Shown: positions 45,676-58,105 of the stretch, in pieces | Position numbering within the stretch: the first letter of the stretch is position 1 | How the letters are laid out: the number at the start of each line of letters is the position of its first letter | NCBI GenBank assembly: GCA_916048095.2 | Contig: OU696593.1 | Location: 3,774,501 to 3,838,500, forward strand | Origin: Sacculina carcini | Taxonomy: Eukaryota; Arthropoda; Thecostraca; Sacculinidae | Direction of reading: 5' to 3' | DNA: 64,000 bases | Notes under the pieces: model-generated | The model's input: only the letters and a program-made list of their open reading frames with translations | Told to the model about the DNA's origin: nothing | The model's database searches: none | Position numbers and translations under genes: made by a program

Positions 45676-46559
45676 GAACATTGGTGAAATATAGAAAACG
45701 ACAGATTTCCTCTGTTAAATCTCTGCTATTAATAGTCTGCTGAACACTTGGTCAGTACCTACTAACGGCAAAATTTGCGAAAGTAATCGACGAAACAGGG
45801 AAGAACATATAACAAGTGGAAAAATTAAAATGAACACAAATTGGAAAGCGGACAAGTTGGAAAGGAGAGTGAGGAGAAGATGAGAGTTGGGCAGTTGAGT
45901 CCAAACATGATTCATACCAACTGATCGCTGTTAGCAAGAGCACAGTGGTCGATGGTAATTGCCAGTACATGTGCTGAAAACAGCGCTATTAATGCACTGT
46001 CTTCATCAATAATCAGACCCACACATGAAGCCGTCATTAAAATGCTTCAACAGCTGTGCACAATCTTCGGGTGGCCTTGATGAATAGCGATGTCAGTTCA
46101 TTATTACCGCTCACCCGTTAACTTGCACCTCCACATAACAGCTGCATGTGTGTGTGTGTGTGTACGTGTATGTGCTAATTCGAAGCCTAATCCTCCAGTC
46201 ATATTTCGAAGCACTTTGTACTCATCACTAACACGTCATTATCAATTGATATATAATTATCGGCATAATTGTTTACTAGATGTGTATATTTGTGATGTGT
46301 CTTAACTCAAAGATAACACACTGATATTATTAAAATCGTATCTATAATTTTATGTTTCATTCAATGTGCCTTTATCTGTATCCCGTAATTTGTGAAACAT
46401 TGCATTCGCTCACGTGCATATTTACTTGCATGTGTGTGTGGGGGGGGGAGATGGCATGTATGGGTGCTAGCTTGTATGAGTATGTGTGAGTGTGTTAAAA
46501 TGTCATTTATATTTTAATATCGAAGCAACTATTGAAAGAGTGAACTATCTGTATTGGAA

Positions 46560-47260
46560 TGGAATTTTTTATTTCGAATTGTTAATATTTTTCTGGATTC
46601 AATCTCGACTCTTAATCCGAACAGGCTGGATACTTTGATCAATTTTGTCTCACAAGGCATGCAGGTGTATATTGACGAGAGTGAATCGTATGAGCAAGCT
46701 CTCGACACCTGTATTTTATACCGAAAAATGAAGTCTATGACAGACATCTTCTGGCTACGCGACGGTAGCTGGAGGGTGAATCTACCGACGAATTTCTCCA
46801 AGATTTGCAGTGTTTAAGCAAAAACTGATTTTTCATGCTGCTAGTGCATCTCAAAAGCGTTATTCTTTTATCCGAGACGCAGTCAAGAACGGTTTGATGT
46901 CGCACTCCATTGGACATCGGTTGTTGGAAACTAAGTCGTTCGATCTGATCACGGCGGCGGACCAGGCCAGGGATCTGGATGTGGCTCATGAAACCTCACT
47001 TCCATACAGTGATCTTTAGACTTCAGTGGCGAGCTCAGCAGCGGCACACGGGAGTAGTGAGCGTCGGCAAGGATACGTCTGCCGCATCGAATAAGACCAC
47101 GGCTTCTGCGGACGAAAGATGCGTTGTTGTCAACCTCAACTTGGTGTGTTATTTTTGCAGCGGTCTTCACCATAATCGCTTTCAATGACCTGCTAGAAAT
47201 TTCAAATGCCGAAAGTGTCAAAAGCAATGCCATTTAATCAAGGCGTGCCGCTTTAGCGTT
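46560..47260 (+). mobile_element. Gypsy-type gag fossil (CsRn1-like)
   Basis: Fragments such as IRDAVKNGLMSHSIGHRLLE and FDLITAADQARDLDVAHETS match the gag of CsRn1-type Gypsy elements (DAFINGL, RQRLLE, QARALDVA). A zinc-knuckle region follows (CYFCSGLHHNRFQ, CRKCQKQCHLIKAC). Only gag is present. The copy is old and broken in a few places. Confidence 0.65.
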
Positions 47261-47298
47261 TTAGTTTGTCTGTGATCTTCAGGACCAGGAGGGCGTGT

Positions 47299-47365
47299 GG
47301 AGTTTGTGTGTGTGTGTGTGTATGTGTGTGGGTGTGTGTGTGGGTGTGTGTGTGTGTGAGTGTGT
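47299..47365. repeat. (GT)n microsatellite
   Basis: TGTGTGTG units with GGGTG variants just after the gag fossil. Confidence 0.95.
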
Positions 47366-47901
47366 ACGTCTGTGTGTCTTTATGAGTGTGCCAAAGTGTA
47401 TGTGCGAGCAAGTGTGATTGGGTGTGTTCGTCTTCCTTGCTCGATATGACATTGTCCAGTGCTTGAAGCGGTGTCACGTTACTCATGTAAACTTTGAAGG
47501 TTATAAAACTGATGTGTTTCATTGTGAGGGTGGAGTTGATTCATTCCATTGATTAGTTGCGGACGTGGGATCTGAGCGTGTGCTTGAGTTATTTATGGTG
47601 CGAGATTGTTGAATCGTTGTGCATAGTGTGTGAGTGTGCACGCAACATATTGTTTCTGTTTTTCCTACATTTATATGCTCTCAAATGGGAAATATAAAGT
47701 CTTCTCAATTATTTCTCGGTGTCTGATAGTTACTTATTCCAAAAGAACATATGACTTCACTGACAGGACTATTTCGTGAGGAAAAATCACAGCATTAGTT
47801 GACCAAGTTGTTTACGAAGCAGCAATTATAAACAAGTGTCAGTATTGTACTTGATTATTTATAAGGTCCTTTTTCATTTTTTGATTCACTTCTTGTCGCA
47901 G

Positions 47902-48038
47902 GAGAGCATCACCCCGTACGATGTCGTACCCTCGATTCGGCCTTTGGTGCTGGTCGGACCTAGCCTCAAGGGCTACGAGGTTACGGATATGATGCAGAAG
48001 GCTGTGTTTGACTTCCTCAAGAACCGCTTCGAGGGAAG
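47902..48038 (+). CDS. CACNB: Cav-beta exon e: start of guanylate-kinase-like domain (BID region)
   Basis: Reads [20 protein letters not shown], then [20 protein letters not shown] and NRFEG plus two bases of Arg. This is the most conserved part of the beta subunit, once called the beta-interaction domain. It opens the GK domain with a degenerate P-loop (GPSLKG), as expected for this catalytically inactive kinase fold. Helices here contribute to the groove that binds the alpha1 AID. The acceptor GTCGCAG is more typical than those of exons a to d. The donor is GTGAGA. The exon ends in phase 2. Confidence 0.96.
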
Positions 48039-48899
48039 GTGAGAAGGGTTCACGTTTATTGTCAACGAAATGTTACGCAGCGCATAGGAAATACAAACTT
48101 ACATGCATTCATCACACGCTAAATATTTCGTATTATATCTTAGTATCTTATATATCCTAGCATTTCCTAGTACTCAACTGAAAATGGGCTAAACATTTTG
48201 CACCACAGTGCTTTAGTTTTACTTATATTCAAATATTTTTACAGTTTCATGTGAATCATTTGCAGTTGTAGAACATATTCTAGTCAATCTTCTGTTTTCA
48301 ATAAACTCATTCAATTATCATGTTTTTCTGCTTTGGATACGTTTGCATCTACAATAGCAGGTTAACATCACAAGGATATCAGCAATTATTGTGCGAGTGA
48401 TTTATACTCGTTCAGTCGCATGATATTCAGAAAATGAAGTGATGTTTGCTGTGCAGTAGACATTTTTTCCAAGAACAGCGAGTTTTTATTGGTCTCGTTA
48501 TTTTTGTATGATTTCGTATGCATGTGTTGTGAACGAAATTAGTGAACATTACTCAGGTGACAAAGTGTCGCATACTTCCACATTCACAATGTTAATAGCC
48601 CGTTTCCGGGAAACAAGATTGTAGCTGACAAGAACAAAAACGGTACACCAAAAATTTTGAATAATGCCAAATTTGGTGAATCTTTAGATGCATGGCAGCG
48701 TTCTTCTGCAAAAAAGCTTGATGATACTTTCAGCACAATATCATATTTCGTATGAAAGTGCTCAGAAAGTCATAAAAATGTTAAACTGATTAAAGCTAAA
48801 TATATCATGTATGAATGTTTTACGCGAGGTTTTCGGCCAGCGTATCATCTCCTAGGACACTGGCTTCCTACGTTCACTTGAGTAATCATTAGGGCTGTC

Positions 48900-49135
48900 A
48901 AAAAAGTAACCTAAAATAAGAAAAGAGTAACTTTATTTTCGAGAAAAAGTAACCAGAAAATAACCTGAGTTTTAATGTTATTATGACTTTTGTATCGCTT
49001 TATCACATGTTTATCACGCCTTTACTGATTAGTGCGCTATATGAAATACACGGTTTGTTTGTTGTTTGTTTTGTGAACATAAAAAGTAACCTAATAACCA
49101 ATAAAAAAGTAACCTAAAAATAACCTTCAAAAAAG
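48900..49135. repeat. AGTAACCT-rich dispersed repeat
   Basis: Begins GGGCTGTCAAAAAAGTAACC and ends with several AAAAAGTAACCTAA units. A shorter relative lies at 32790-32856. The GGGCTGTCAAA start resembles some hAT termini, but I see no clear opposite end. Confidence 0.45.
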
Positions 49136-49759
49136 GTCAATTTCTGTTTGCAGTTCTGAAGGAAGAAAATACACCAGTCCTTCTTTTCCGTCCTCTCTCC
49201 GATTTGGTACCAGTTTTACAACAAACCACCAAGTGACTTAATATGATTGGGCTAACATCGCAAAAAGGAGCATAACCATCAAAATATAATTTATAGTGGA
49301 AAGCTAATACAAATGCGAAATACACTAATTGCAAATGTAAATATTTTTAGTAATGGTCGCAATAATGTTCTTTATATTGTTTCAATGGAACTTTTTTATC
49401 AAATAGCACGTACTACAGCTTGTATATTAGTGTGAGCGTAAACACTGCATGTGTGAATGCCCCCCGTCCTCCCATATGTAGCACCCTGTGCTCACAGTCT
49501 TATAAATGTCAAACGTAAGCTGAAGTAAACATACGCACATACAAACAAACGTAAACATAAGCTGCCATGTTTCTATTTAACTGATGTCGGATTGATAGAT
49601 GGACATGTATCACATGTTTAATCACCGCTTGAGCGTATTTACGTGTTGCCAGTCCATTCATTATTCTTGAGAAGTATAGATTCCTTCGAACAGCGGGATG
49701 TCCTGCTAATTGGTGTACGTGATGTATCTCTTATCTACTAATTAGAATCAAAGTCTTGC

Positions 49760-50680
49760 CATCACAGCATACAGCTGGATTCCCTTTTGTCACTAACCAA
49801 TCTACTGGCACTCGTGCCAACGTGTCTGCAGAATTTTCCACTGATCGAACCAGTACAATCTCTATATCCATTATCTATATCTCTTCTTGTACAAATCTCA
49901 GCATGCCGAGTCTTCGCCGCACTAACAATGTTCCTGTGGCACGGATTTCCACCTTCGATTTTCTGGTCAATGCATCTCGAACCCAGTTGCAAGCGGTATT
50001 CGAGTCTGTGAAAATTCTGATGTGCTTCAGTATCTATGCTGATACCATATTTATGCTTTTCAGTTTCGCATCAAGCTCCGCCAAATTGATATGGTGTTCT
50101 TCCCTGCGCAGCCTGCACGCGTCTTCTATGGCGTCTCCACCAACCTAAAACCAACTTACATACTTGACAACTTACCAACTTAACAACTTTACAACTTACC
50201 AACTTAACAACTTACCAACTTAACAACTTACCAACTTAACAACTCACCAACTTAACAACTTACCAACTTAACAAACATTATCATGATAAGTCGGCCCGTA
50301 TCTATCCAAACGTCGACTTTATTACCTTCAACACTCAATGCACCATAGTGTCGTCTTCATTCATGACACGATCTTCGAACATTTTGGTTCTACGTATTTG
50401 TAGAATCTTGGCGTCTGTAATTTCTTCGTTCAAGGAATTAGGTGCTTCGTTAGCTATTCTTTTACATACGGAGAATCGGTTCTCATCCATCCACAGACTG
50501 AAAGATGCCCAACAACACTTCCACAGACAGAATACTTCTCACGTCTCGTATTTGGTCCCGTCAATTTTTTTATACCTTTTTCTGGATCTCACACCGATTT
50601 TCTACCTTTATGCCGCAGCTTCAGATCCAGAACTAGAAAAGACGGATCTGCTCGAGTGGCCGGCTCACTGACTAGAGTAA
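49760..50680 (-). mobile_element. LTR-retrotransposon pol fossil (RT end and RNase H)
   Basis: The minus strand contains SVCGWM and, further on, HHINLAELDAKLKSINM, IRIFTDSNTACNWVRDALTR and LLVRRRLGMLRFVQEEI. These match the RNase H region of a BEL/Pao- or Gypsy-type pol (HINLAELDAVLKG, KTDSACVHRWV, LIRRRL). The family is uncertain. Old, broken in several places, without LTRs in view. Confidence 0.6.
50150..50278. repeat. 16-bp minisatellite
   Basis: Six to seven units of CAACTTACCAACTTAA with small variants, inside the antisense pol fossil. Confidence 0.9.
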
Positions 50681-50850
50681 ACGCCTTCAAACACTGTTAC
50701 CTGAATCAACACCTGAAGCATCATATTTTTAACACTTATCATTACACTGCTACCACAACTTTTCATCCGGATGCTTAGTTTGGAATTTCGGGATGATGTT
50801 GTCGCACTCTGAGTACGAAAACCGTAACACCACGTGAATGTGGTGAAAAT

Positions 50851-53538
50851 CGCTCTGATGACAAAGCCTGGTTCACCAACGAATGTCGCAGCGCTCGTGA
50901 ATCCAAGCAGGAGGCTTACCACAAGTGGCTCCAATCACGCTCAGCCGATTCATGGAATGTCTACACTGAGGCCAGACGGCATGCTGAGCATGTGTATTCA
51001 GAAGCGGAAACACGTCACTCAAAGAAACTTGCTGAAAAGCTAACATCTGCCAATGACGCCCACAAATGGTGGTCAACGTTGAAATCGTCAGTGTTTGGAC
51101 ATGACCTGTCTGTCCCTCCTTTATTTTCAGCGAACGGTGAGCTCAAAATCAACCCAACAGAGAAGGCAGAGTTGCTTATGGATTACTTCAATACCAAGCA
51201 ATGTCAAGGGTCCATTCCGTCTGACGATTCATCTGTCCTCGCCCCGAAAATCAAAGGCATTGCCTTCCGATCAAGAGAAGTGGCGAATCTCATGAAAGAC
51301 CTTGATGCCCACGGAGGAACAGACCCTCTGAATATGTTTCCGCTATTTTTCAAGAACACGGCAGATACTCTAGCTCCGAAGCTCAGTGCTCTTTTCAGGC
51401 GCTTGATGAAGACTGGTTCGTTTCCATCATGTTGGCGGGTTGCGAATATCACGCCCATACCAAAAGGAACCAATTCAGCTGATGTTGCAAACTACCGGCC
51501 AATATCAATTACGCCGATTCTGTCCAAAATATTCGAGCACTTGATATCTTCCAGACTGTCCAAGTACCTGGAGAGCAACAATCTGCTGTCGGAAAACCAA
51601 TTTGCATACCGCAAAAAACTCAGCACGACTGACGCTCTGCTTACTATCACGCATGAGCTCCAGCAAGTGCTAGACAAAGGCAGTGAAGCCTGGATTGTGC
51701 AGTTGGATTTCTCGGCAGCATTTGACCGTGTGAGCCACCAGGGCTTGTTGCAAAAACTGAGAAAGATTGGAGTCGGCGGCCGTTTGCTAAGTGTTTTGCA
51801 TCAATTTCTATCCAATCGCGTACAACGTGTTGCCATCGATGGAGCATACAGTGGCTGGCAGAGCATTGCGTCCGGTGTCCCGCAGGGAAGTGTGTTGGGT
51901 CCTATTTTGTTCAACATTTACACCGCTGACCTGTACACAACCACACGCAGCCCTGTATATGGATATGCTGATGATATCACCTTGATGGCTGTAATTTCAT
52001 CTCCTTCGGACAGACCACAGGTACGTCAAACGGTCAACGACGATCTCAGCAGCGTCCTGAAGTGGTGTGAGAGGTGGAATATGATGCTGAACACTTCGAA
52101 ATCTAAATGCTTGTTGGTTTCTAGGTCACGTACCGTTCAGCCTTCACATGGAGCTATCCTCATAAATGACGCCCAACTCAACGTGTGTGATGAGCTCAAA
52201 ATATTGGGAGTACATGTAGACTCAAAGCTCACGTTTGAGAGTCACATTCGGAAGCTAGTTTGTTCGGCATCGCGGAAACTGGGAATTATAAGAAAGGCAT
52301 ATCGGATGTTCGGTAGCAGCACAATCTCAAAAAGTTGTTTTCGCTGTTTCATTTTGCCAATTCTGGAGTACTGCGCCCCCGTGTGGTCTTCTGCTGCGGA
52401 TTGTCACCTCAATCTCATCAACAGAGTTGTTAGAACTTGCAAGTTCCTCTGTGGTGACTTGGTTCTTGGTGATCTTTGCCATCGTCGAAAGGTCAGCAGT
52501 GTGTGCATGCTGTACAAGATCAAGCACAACGACCATCATCCGATGAGCAAGTCAATTCCTGATGATTTCGTGGCAGCAAGAAGCACACGGTTTACATCCA
52601 AACAGCATTCCCAGTGCATGGCTCCAATTCGTTGTCGTACAAAACAATTCCAACGTTGCTTTCTTCCGGCCACTGTGTCTACTTGGAACACGTTGAAGGA
52701 GGAGGCTTTCTTGCAGAGCAATTTGAACAAATTCAAGGCCAAAGTAAATGAAATGCTACTGAAAGAGCGGAATTGACTGTTGAGTCTTATTAATTGTATA
52801 TTTATTCATATTTATTGTTATTTATTCATGCTTATTGTTATTTATTTTCTATTTATTTATATTTATTCCTATTTTACTCTCTATTTATTACTATTTATCA
52901 TTGGTTGTTGTTATTTATTATATTATACTTTTACTCAGTGTTGGCTGTTGTTGTTTATTGAATCATATTTATTGTTGTTGCTGTTTATTGAGTCATATTT
53001 ATTGTTGTTGTTGTTTATTGAATCATATTTATTGTTGTTTCTGTTTATTGAATCATATTTATTGTTGTTGTTGTTTATTGAATCATATTTATTGGTGTTA
53101 TTGTTTATTGAATCATATTTATTTGTGTTGTTGTTACTTATTGAATCATATTTATATTTATTGTTGGATGTTTCTTTTTTGAATCATATGTATTGTTCTT
53201 GATTGTTATTTATTACTTATTTATTAATATTTATTCTTATTTATTGATGGCTGTTTTTTAATGAATCACATATTTATTGTTGATTGTTATTATTTATTGA
53301 GGAACGTGGGCGGAGTGACATTATGGATTGTTATCGGATGATGGTTTATTATTTATTGTTATTTATTTATTATTTTCTTTCCAACTCTCTTTCTAGACTT
53401 ATTTCTCTTCGAACTCTCTTTCTGTCTTAATCTTTTGGGCGCTTCCGGTACATGGGGCCACCTTAGGGTGGTAATAGTGCTTGCACTCTTCCCATGCTAC
53501 TGGATTTGCCTGTAATTAATAATAATAATAATAATAAT
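50851..53538 (+). mobile_element. LINE-E: second LINE-D-family copy, 5'-truncated
   Basis: Corresponds to 19564-22247 of LINE-D, from RSDDKAWFTNECRSARESKQ to the (TAA)n tail. I count about seven base differences in the 1.9-kb coding part (four replacements: K to R, H to R, N to S, L to F), about 99.6 percent identity. The RT is fully open, with SGVPQGSVLGPILFNIYTAD and YGYADDITLM. The endonuclease is missing. It landed in the antisense pol fossil region. Confidence 0.96.
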
Positions 53539-54169
53539 GTACCACCATACCCGGGATGATGTCAAAAATCTTCGACGATATTTTTTTCGTCTTTCAGGTA
53601 GTGTCAGCGAGTAGCAACATTGCTGTCGTCGACGACAAATAAATGCTTGGCAATTTTGCCGTTCAATGTTTAAGACACAATAATTTCATACTACTGATAC
53701 GTCGGCCACGGCAAAAAATGCTTGGGACAAAACGCCCAGAGTGCTTCCGGTATAAGTGCAGAAATTTTGATTGAGGAAGGAAAATGGTCACTTGTATCTA
53801 GATCAGTACATACAGGCTGTAATGGATCACTCTATTCAAACTTTCGTTAAATTTTTCTTTAAACACTGCAACGAATACATAAATATGAATAACGCGCCAC
53901 ACATAAAATGAGAGGTGCCATCATGGGTTATATATGAATTATAACTCTTATATAACCAGGGCAACATTCTTTTATAAGAATGTTTTTTCTTATATAAGAA
54001 TCATATCTTTATCATTGTTTTTCATCAATAAATTTTGATGAAAAGTAAACATGATGCATTTAACATTCATACATATTTATCTAGAAATATTCGTCATTAT
54101 CCCGTCTCAGCTTATTTTCCATATCGGTCTGGTGGTCTTCTCACGCCAACCGTCTGTCAAGATTTCTGA

Positions 54170-55545
54170 TGACTGACGCAGTGACGCTATCTTTAAAGGC
54201 GTCATCAACAGGCTGATTATGATGAAGGCCAGCATCTACAGTGGTATTTTTCATAATACCTGAGAACTACGGTCATCGCCACTATCAGTCTTTTGGCTGT
54301 TGCTCATCGATGTAGACTTTGATGTAGGCACCAATCAATCGCCATCACTTTTGACGTTGTTGCACGTCGGACAACATTTGGGAGGATACGGAGCCAGATC
54401 TCGAACTTATACTCTAGAACTGATAATAAAAGCTTAACGACATCAACTAGAGGCTCGTCTTTTCATAAACGAACGTGTCTGCGTGGGATAACAGGGCCAG
54501 AAGTCATTAACCAAGCTGGCCGCGAAGTTCCCTGACATGAGCGCCTTTTATTGGAATATCCTTGTAAAGAGTCTCCTTAGTCGAGGTGGAGAGGATGGAT
54601 ATATCCGAATATTGAGCCTGCGCAAGGACCACTTCTCATTCCTCTATGGGAATTTTACTGCTAATTGAAAAACTCGTCAAATTATCCCATTATAACGCTC
54701 AACCTGGCAGTTAACTAATGATGTCTGGCAGTACCTATTGATGTGTGATACAATAGGATGTCGCTCTGCCACTGCATATTACTCGACTCTTGATGTATTG
54801 GCACATCTTTTGTGACAATATTTTTTACGATGCGAGTGAACGTAAGATGGTATACCGCTGAAATAAAATATCTTGTCTTGGCATCTCACTACTGTGTCAG
54901 CTGTCATGTCAAAATTTGAGATGGCGAATGGAAAACGTGGGTACTCTTCTACAGCCGTAAACATATAGATTTTGTTTGTGCTAGACGGAACTGGATCCTT
55001 GAAATCCACTCTTAAACGCTCCATTGCTCGTGTAGTTCTTTCAAGTGCTGGATTATCCGGTTTGTGAAATCACGGTGATATCTCAGCACCTACGCGACAC
55101 GAGCTGTACGCTTCTATCTTCTTCGTTAGAAAATGTGTTCTTAGACCTCACAAACTGGAGCATTCTGCTTACTTCAGGGTGGCACAAGCTCTCATGCACC
55201 TCCACTAAATTATTTCGACTTACAGACGCATAATGAGCACGACATAAAGTATTCGCTGCAACATTTTGCATACCTGAATGATGACGAATTATGCAATTCA
55301 GTGAGGACAATTCTAGACGCCTTGGAATTTGTCATTCTTAGTTTTGGTACCTAACCTTTGGTCGGTAATGATGGTGTAATGGCTTCCTGGTACCACTTCC
55401 TGACGGTTTCCATGATCGCTGTCGCCTCCTTTTCACAGCTGTATAGTGTTGTTGAGATATATTTAGCGTCCTTGACATGAGAACAACTGGACGTTCGCAC
55501 TGGTTCAGAGTGGCCGGCACTGCGAAGTCTGAGACCAATTGTATC
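54170..55545 (-). mobile_element. Gypsy-type pol fossil (RNase H and integrase)
   Basis: Parts in order on the minus strand: an RNase H trace (VSDFAVPATLNQCERPVVLM, SRTLNISQQHYTAV), the integrase zinc-finger region (VEVHESLCHPEVSRMLQFVR), the integrase core (MERLRVDFKDPVPSSTNKIY, FDMTADTVVRC) and a C-terminal trace (DEPLVDVVKLL). CsRn1-like by similarity of the core. Old and broken in several places. No LTRs are recognised. Confidence 0.7.
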
Positions 55546-56776
55546 TTTATATTTGTAATAATTGTAATGTGGTGAAATAAATTATGCTTAAGGCATTCAA
55601 CGGAATTTCAAGCACCCTAGTCTATTTTTTAGATGAAAAAGGTTAATATGTAAAAAACAAAATGTATGTCATTTGTTTTTTAATTAAACATTTTCAGGTT
55701 ATTTGTTTAACAAAAACGGTTTTCAAAGTATGGTTTTCTATACAATGATTAACTCAATAATTGAATGCAACACTAAACTGTACCCAGAAGTGCAGCGCAG
55801 TGCCGCTCAAACAATGCTATTTGGGCTTTTTAAACGTTATAACGATTGTATTGTGCATATTGCGATTATAACATATATCATAAAACATAACGATTTTATT
55901 GTGCATATGTTTATTTAATTTGCTGGGGTCACTAAAAGCAGAAATAACTCATATGATGATAAAAAGAATTATTCAAAATCACAAATTTTATATATTGTAC
56001 AATCAAGTTTCCTTTTCTAAATTTTCTATAAAAAAACAAAATAATGTTTTTGGTCGAGGTTATTTTTGGCAAATAAACGTTTTTTAATAAAAACATCAGT
56101 TTTTTATATCGTATCTCTATTTTCAGATATCTTCATATCGTCCATGTAAGTCGCACCAATGTCTCCTCATTGGGCACCTCTGTTCACTCATCCAGTTCTT
56201 CGAGTACTCTTGTTTATTCATTGCCCATATCCATACAGTACTTGTTTATTCCTTTTATTTTCCCCCTGAGTGCAAAGTGATCAATGCAAATTTCTGCAAT
56301 TTATTCACGTATTAAGTCTATCATACAAATGTTGGAATTCCGGGACTTTTTTCACTCCGGCACACGACCTGCTTCCAAACGTCTCATTTGGCCCTCACTC
56401 TGAAAACAATTCCGTTCCTGCTCTTGATGTCATGCGACTAGCAAGCGGTGTTAAGATCAAACAAGATGAATCAAGGTCGCATAAATGAATAATTATTGCA
56501 TACGCTGTTGCGTGTGTAATATATAGATTCAGTTGCTTAAAAAATTGAATGAGGATTTATTTTATATTTGGCTACAATTTCTCTGCGGGCCCTCCAGCTG
56601 CTTATCCGCTCGACCCGATCATGGAATGTCATCTAGTATTTGAAACGAAAGAAGCCCATTCGCACAGAAAAATTGCGCAGATATTTCGAGTGAATTTCTG
56701 CGTGGTTTTTTCGTGTTAAGCTTCATCCTTTCTGTTGTGCCTTTCTATTTAACATTTGCCTGTGAACTTGCAACAG

Positions 56777-56942
56777 AATAATCATCACCCGAGTGACGGC
56801 GGATATCTCCATGGCCAAGCGCAACTTGCTCAACAATCCATCAAAACGAGCCATTCTGGAGCGAACTAACCCTCGCTCCACATGCGTCAGCGAAGTTCTC
56901 GCTGAGATCGAGAGGATTTTCGAATATGCACGCACACTTCAG
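56777..56942 (+). CDS. CACNB: Cav-beta exon f: GK domain, middle
   Basis: The first base completes AG|A (Arg). The exon then reads [40 protein letters not shown] and [15 protein letters not shown]. It corresponds to the vertebrate exon [16 protein letters not shown] through FELARTLQ. The acceptor is TTGCAACAG and the donor GTGAGT. The exon ends in phase 0. It is intact, so the gene shows no sign of decay despite the repeat load. Confidence 0.96.
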
Positions 56943-56999
56943 GTGAGTGGAATGTTCCAGCAATGCTACTGTGTCACACCATTGCTATACCAGTGTTGA

Positions 57000-57205
57000 T
57001 ATCATATTATATATTGGAAAAGACAAATAGATATAACGATATATCATATATAACAATATATAACGATATCATATATAACAATGTCTATCGATATGATAGA
57101 TATAACAATATATAACGATATAATAGATATAACAATGTATAACGATATATTAGATATATCGTTAAACGATGTACCGATATAGTAGATATATCGATAATAC
57201 AGCCA
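57000..57205. repeat. ATAACGATATA-type tandem repeat
   Basis: Repeats of GATATATAACAATATATAAC and TAGATATAACAATGTATAAC in an irregular 25-30-bp period. Confidence 0.85.
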
Positions 57206-57246
57206 ATCGATATTTCCTCAGCTTTTGTGCCGCCGCTTAATGCGTT

Positions 57247-57440
57247 CAATATTATTGCGCAACCTAAAATATATTTCCAATATTATTGTACAATATTTTG
57301 AGTTGCGCAATAATATTGAGGGTGTGTGGGCAATATTGATAGTTGTGCAAAACATTTCCGGAATATCAGAGACGTGAAAATATATTGTGCAACCTGGATG
57401 ATATTGTGCCCTCTGTGGGCTATATTGTGCAACATATAAA
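57247..57440. repeat. Inverted repeats with ATTGCGCAAC / ATATTGTGCAAC motifs
   Basis: Perfect 17-bp arms CAATATTATTGCGCAAC (57247-57263) and GTTGCGCAATAATATTG (57302-57318). Further ATATTGTGCAAC copies lie at about 57380 and 57422. It may be a MITE dimer; the termini are unclear. Confidence 0.6.
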
Positions 57441-57442
57441 TA

Positions 57443-57693
57443 AGGATTTCTCAACCTTTTTCTTGTCCTGGCCCCCTCCAACACAATGCGAGTACGTGTG
57501 GCCCCCCAAAACAGGCCTTGGCTCCCCTAGAAATCTTTGTGACCCCATATACACATGGATTGTCATATATCTTTCCTGGAAAGTGAGAAAATGACCACCA
57601 AATGGTTACCCCCAATATTTAATTTGGTCCTATGGCCTCCCAAAAGAATCCCTGGCCCCAAGGGAGATATATGGCCCACGTTGAGAACCACTG
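57443..57693. mobile_element. Worn hAT-like MITE
   Basis: The right end GTTGAGAACCACTG is the inverse of CAGTGGTTCTCAAC. The left end AGGATTTCTCAACC is a decayed version of the same terminus. 251 bp, rich in GGCCCCC patches. No convincing target duplication. Confidence 0.6.
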
Positions 57694-58006
57694 ATGTAAA
57701 AAATTTAAAACTATCTAAAGCAGCATACTAATACAAATGTACAAAGTCGGCATTATTCCTTAAAGTCGGGATTTTCAAATTAAATTTACGACTATTAAAA
57801 TATCTTTGATTTTAATTATTCTTGCACCATTAGATTTAACATTGTCTAAACCATTATAAACAGTGAACATAACAATTTGAGAGAAAATTGCCCAAAAATA
57901 GTGCAGTCTTACAGCCGTCAATTCAAGGCTCCAGTCATTCTAGGTAGTTACATTTTCCTGTCCTAGTGTTAATTAATTTCCTTGTGTATGCTTGTGAGTT
58001 TTTCAG

Positions 58007-58105
58007 CTGGTCGTTCTAGACTGCGACACCATCAACCATCCCTCCCAACTGGCCAAAACATCACTGGCTCCTATTGTCTGCTATATCAAAATATCATCGC
58101 CAAAA
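58007..58105 (+). CDS. CACNB: Cav-beta exon g: GK domain, strand LVVLD to SSPK
   Basis: Thirty-three codons: [20 protein letters not shown], then [13 protein letters not shown]. Vertebrate counterpart: LVVLDADTINHPAQLAKTSL. The acceptor TTTTTCAG is pyrimidine-rich and the donor GTGAGT follows 58105. The remaining GK exon (family motif VLQRLIKSRGKSQ, then [20 protein letters not shown]) is not found up to 64000. The next intron is therefore at least 5.9 kb and holds the Gypsy element. Confidence 0.96.

Larger units (their letters stand above)
42635..47901 (+). other. Intron d-e
   Basis: About 5.3 kb with an (AC)12 tract next to the donor, LINE-H, a (TA)n tract (45641-45671), a (TG)n tract (46145-46162), TG plus nine G (46431-46449), a Gypsy gag fossil and a GT tract (47299-47365). 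42680-43150, 45280-45640, 45680-46130 and 47400-47880 show nothing recognised. Confidence 0.75.
48039..56776 (+). other. Intron e-f
   Basis: About 8.7 kb. It contains an AGTAACCT-rich repeat (48900-49135), LTR-retrotransposon fossils, a 16-bp minisatellite and LINE-E. 48040-48890, 49140-49750, 53545-54160 and 55560-56776 have no recognisable gene; the last is strongly AT-rich. Confidence 0.75.
56943..58006 (+). other. Intron f-g
   Basis: About 1.06 kb with an AT-rich tandem repeat, a cluster of ATATTGTGCAAC-type inverted repeats and a worn hAT-like MITE. 57700-58000 shows nothing. Confidence 0.8.

Noticed and set aside
45715-45970. Overlapping minus-strand hydrophobic frames
   Set aside because: No start context, no family resemblance and the surrounding sequence is plain intron.
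50150-50278. CRISPR-like array
   Set aside because: Units of 16 bp abut without spacers and the sequence is eukaryotic; it is a minisatellite.
50992-51076. Possibility that LINE-E is an assembly duplicate of LINE-D
   Set aside because: Different 5' truncation point, different flanks and scattered base differences argue for a separate insertion, though long reads would settle it.
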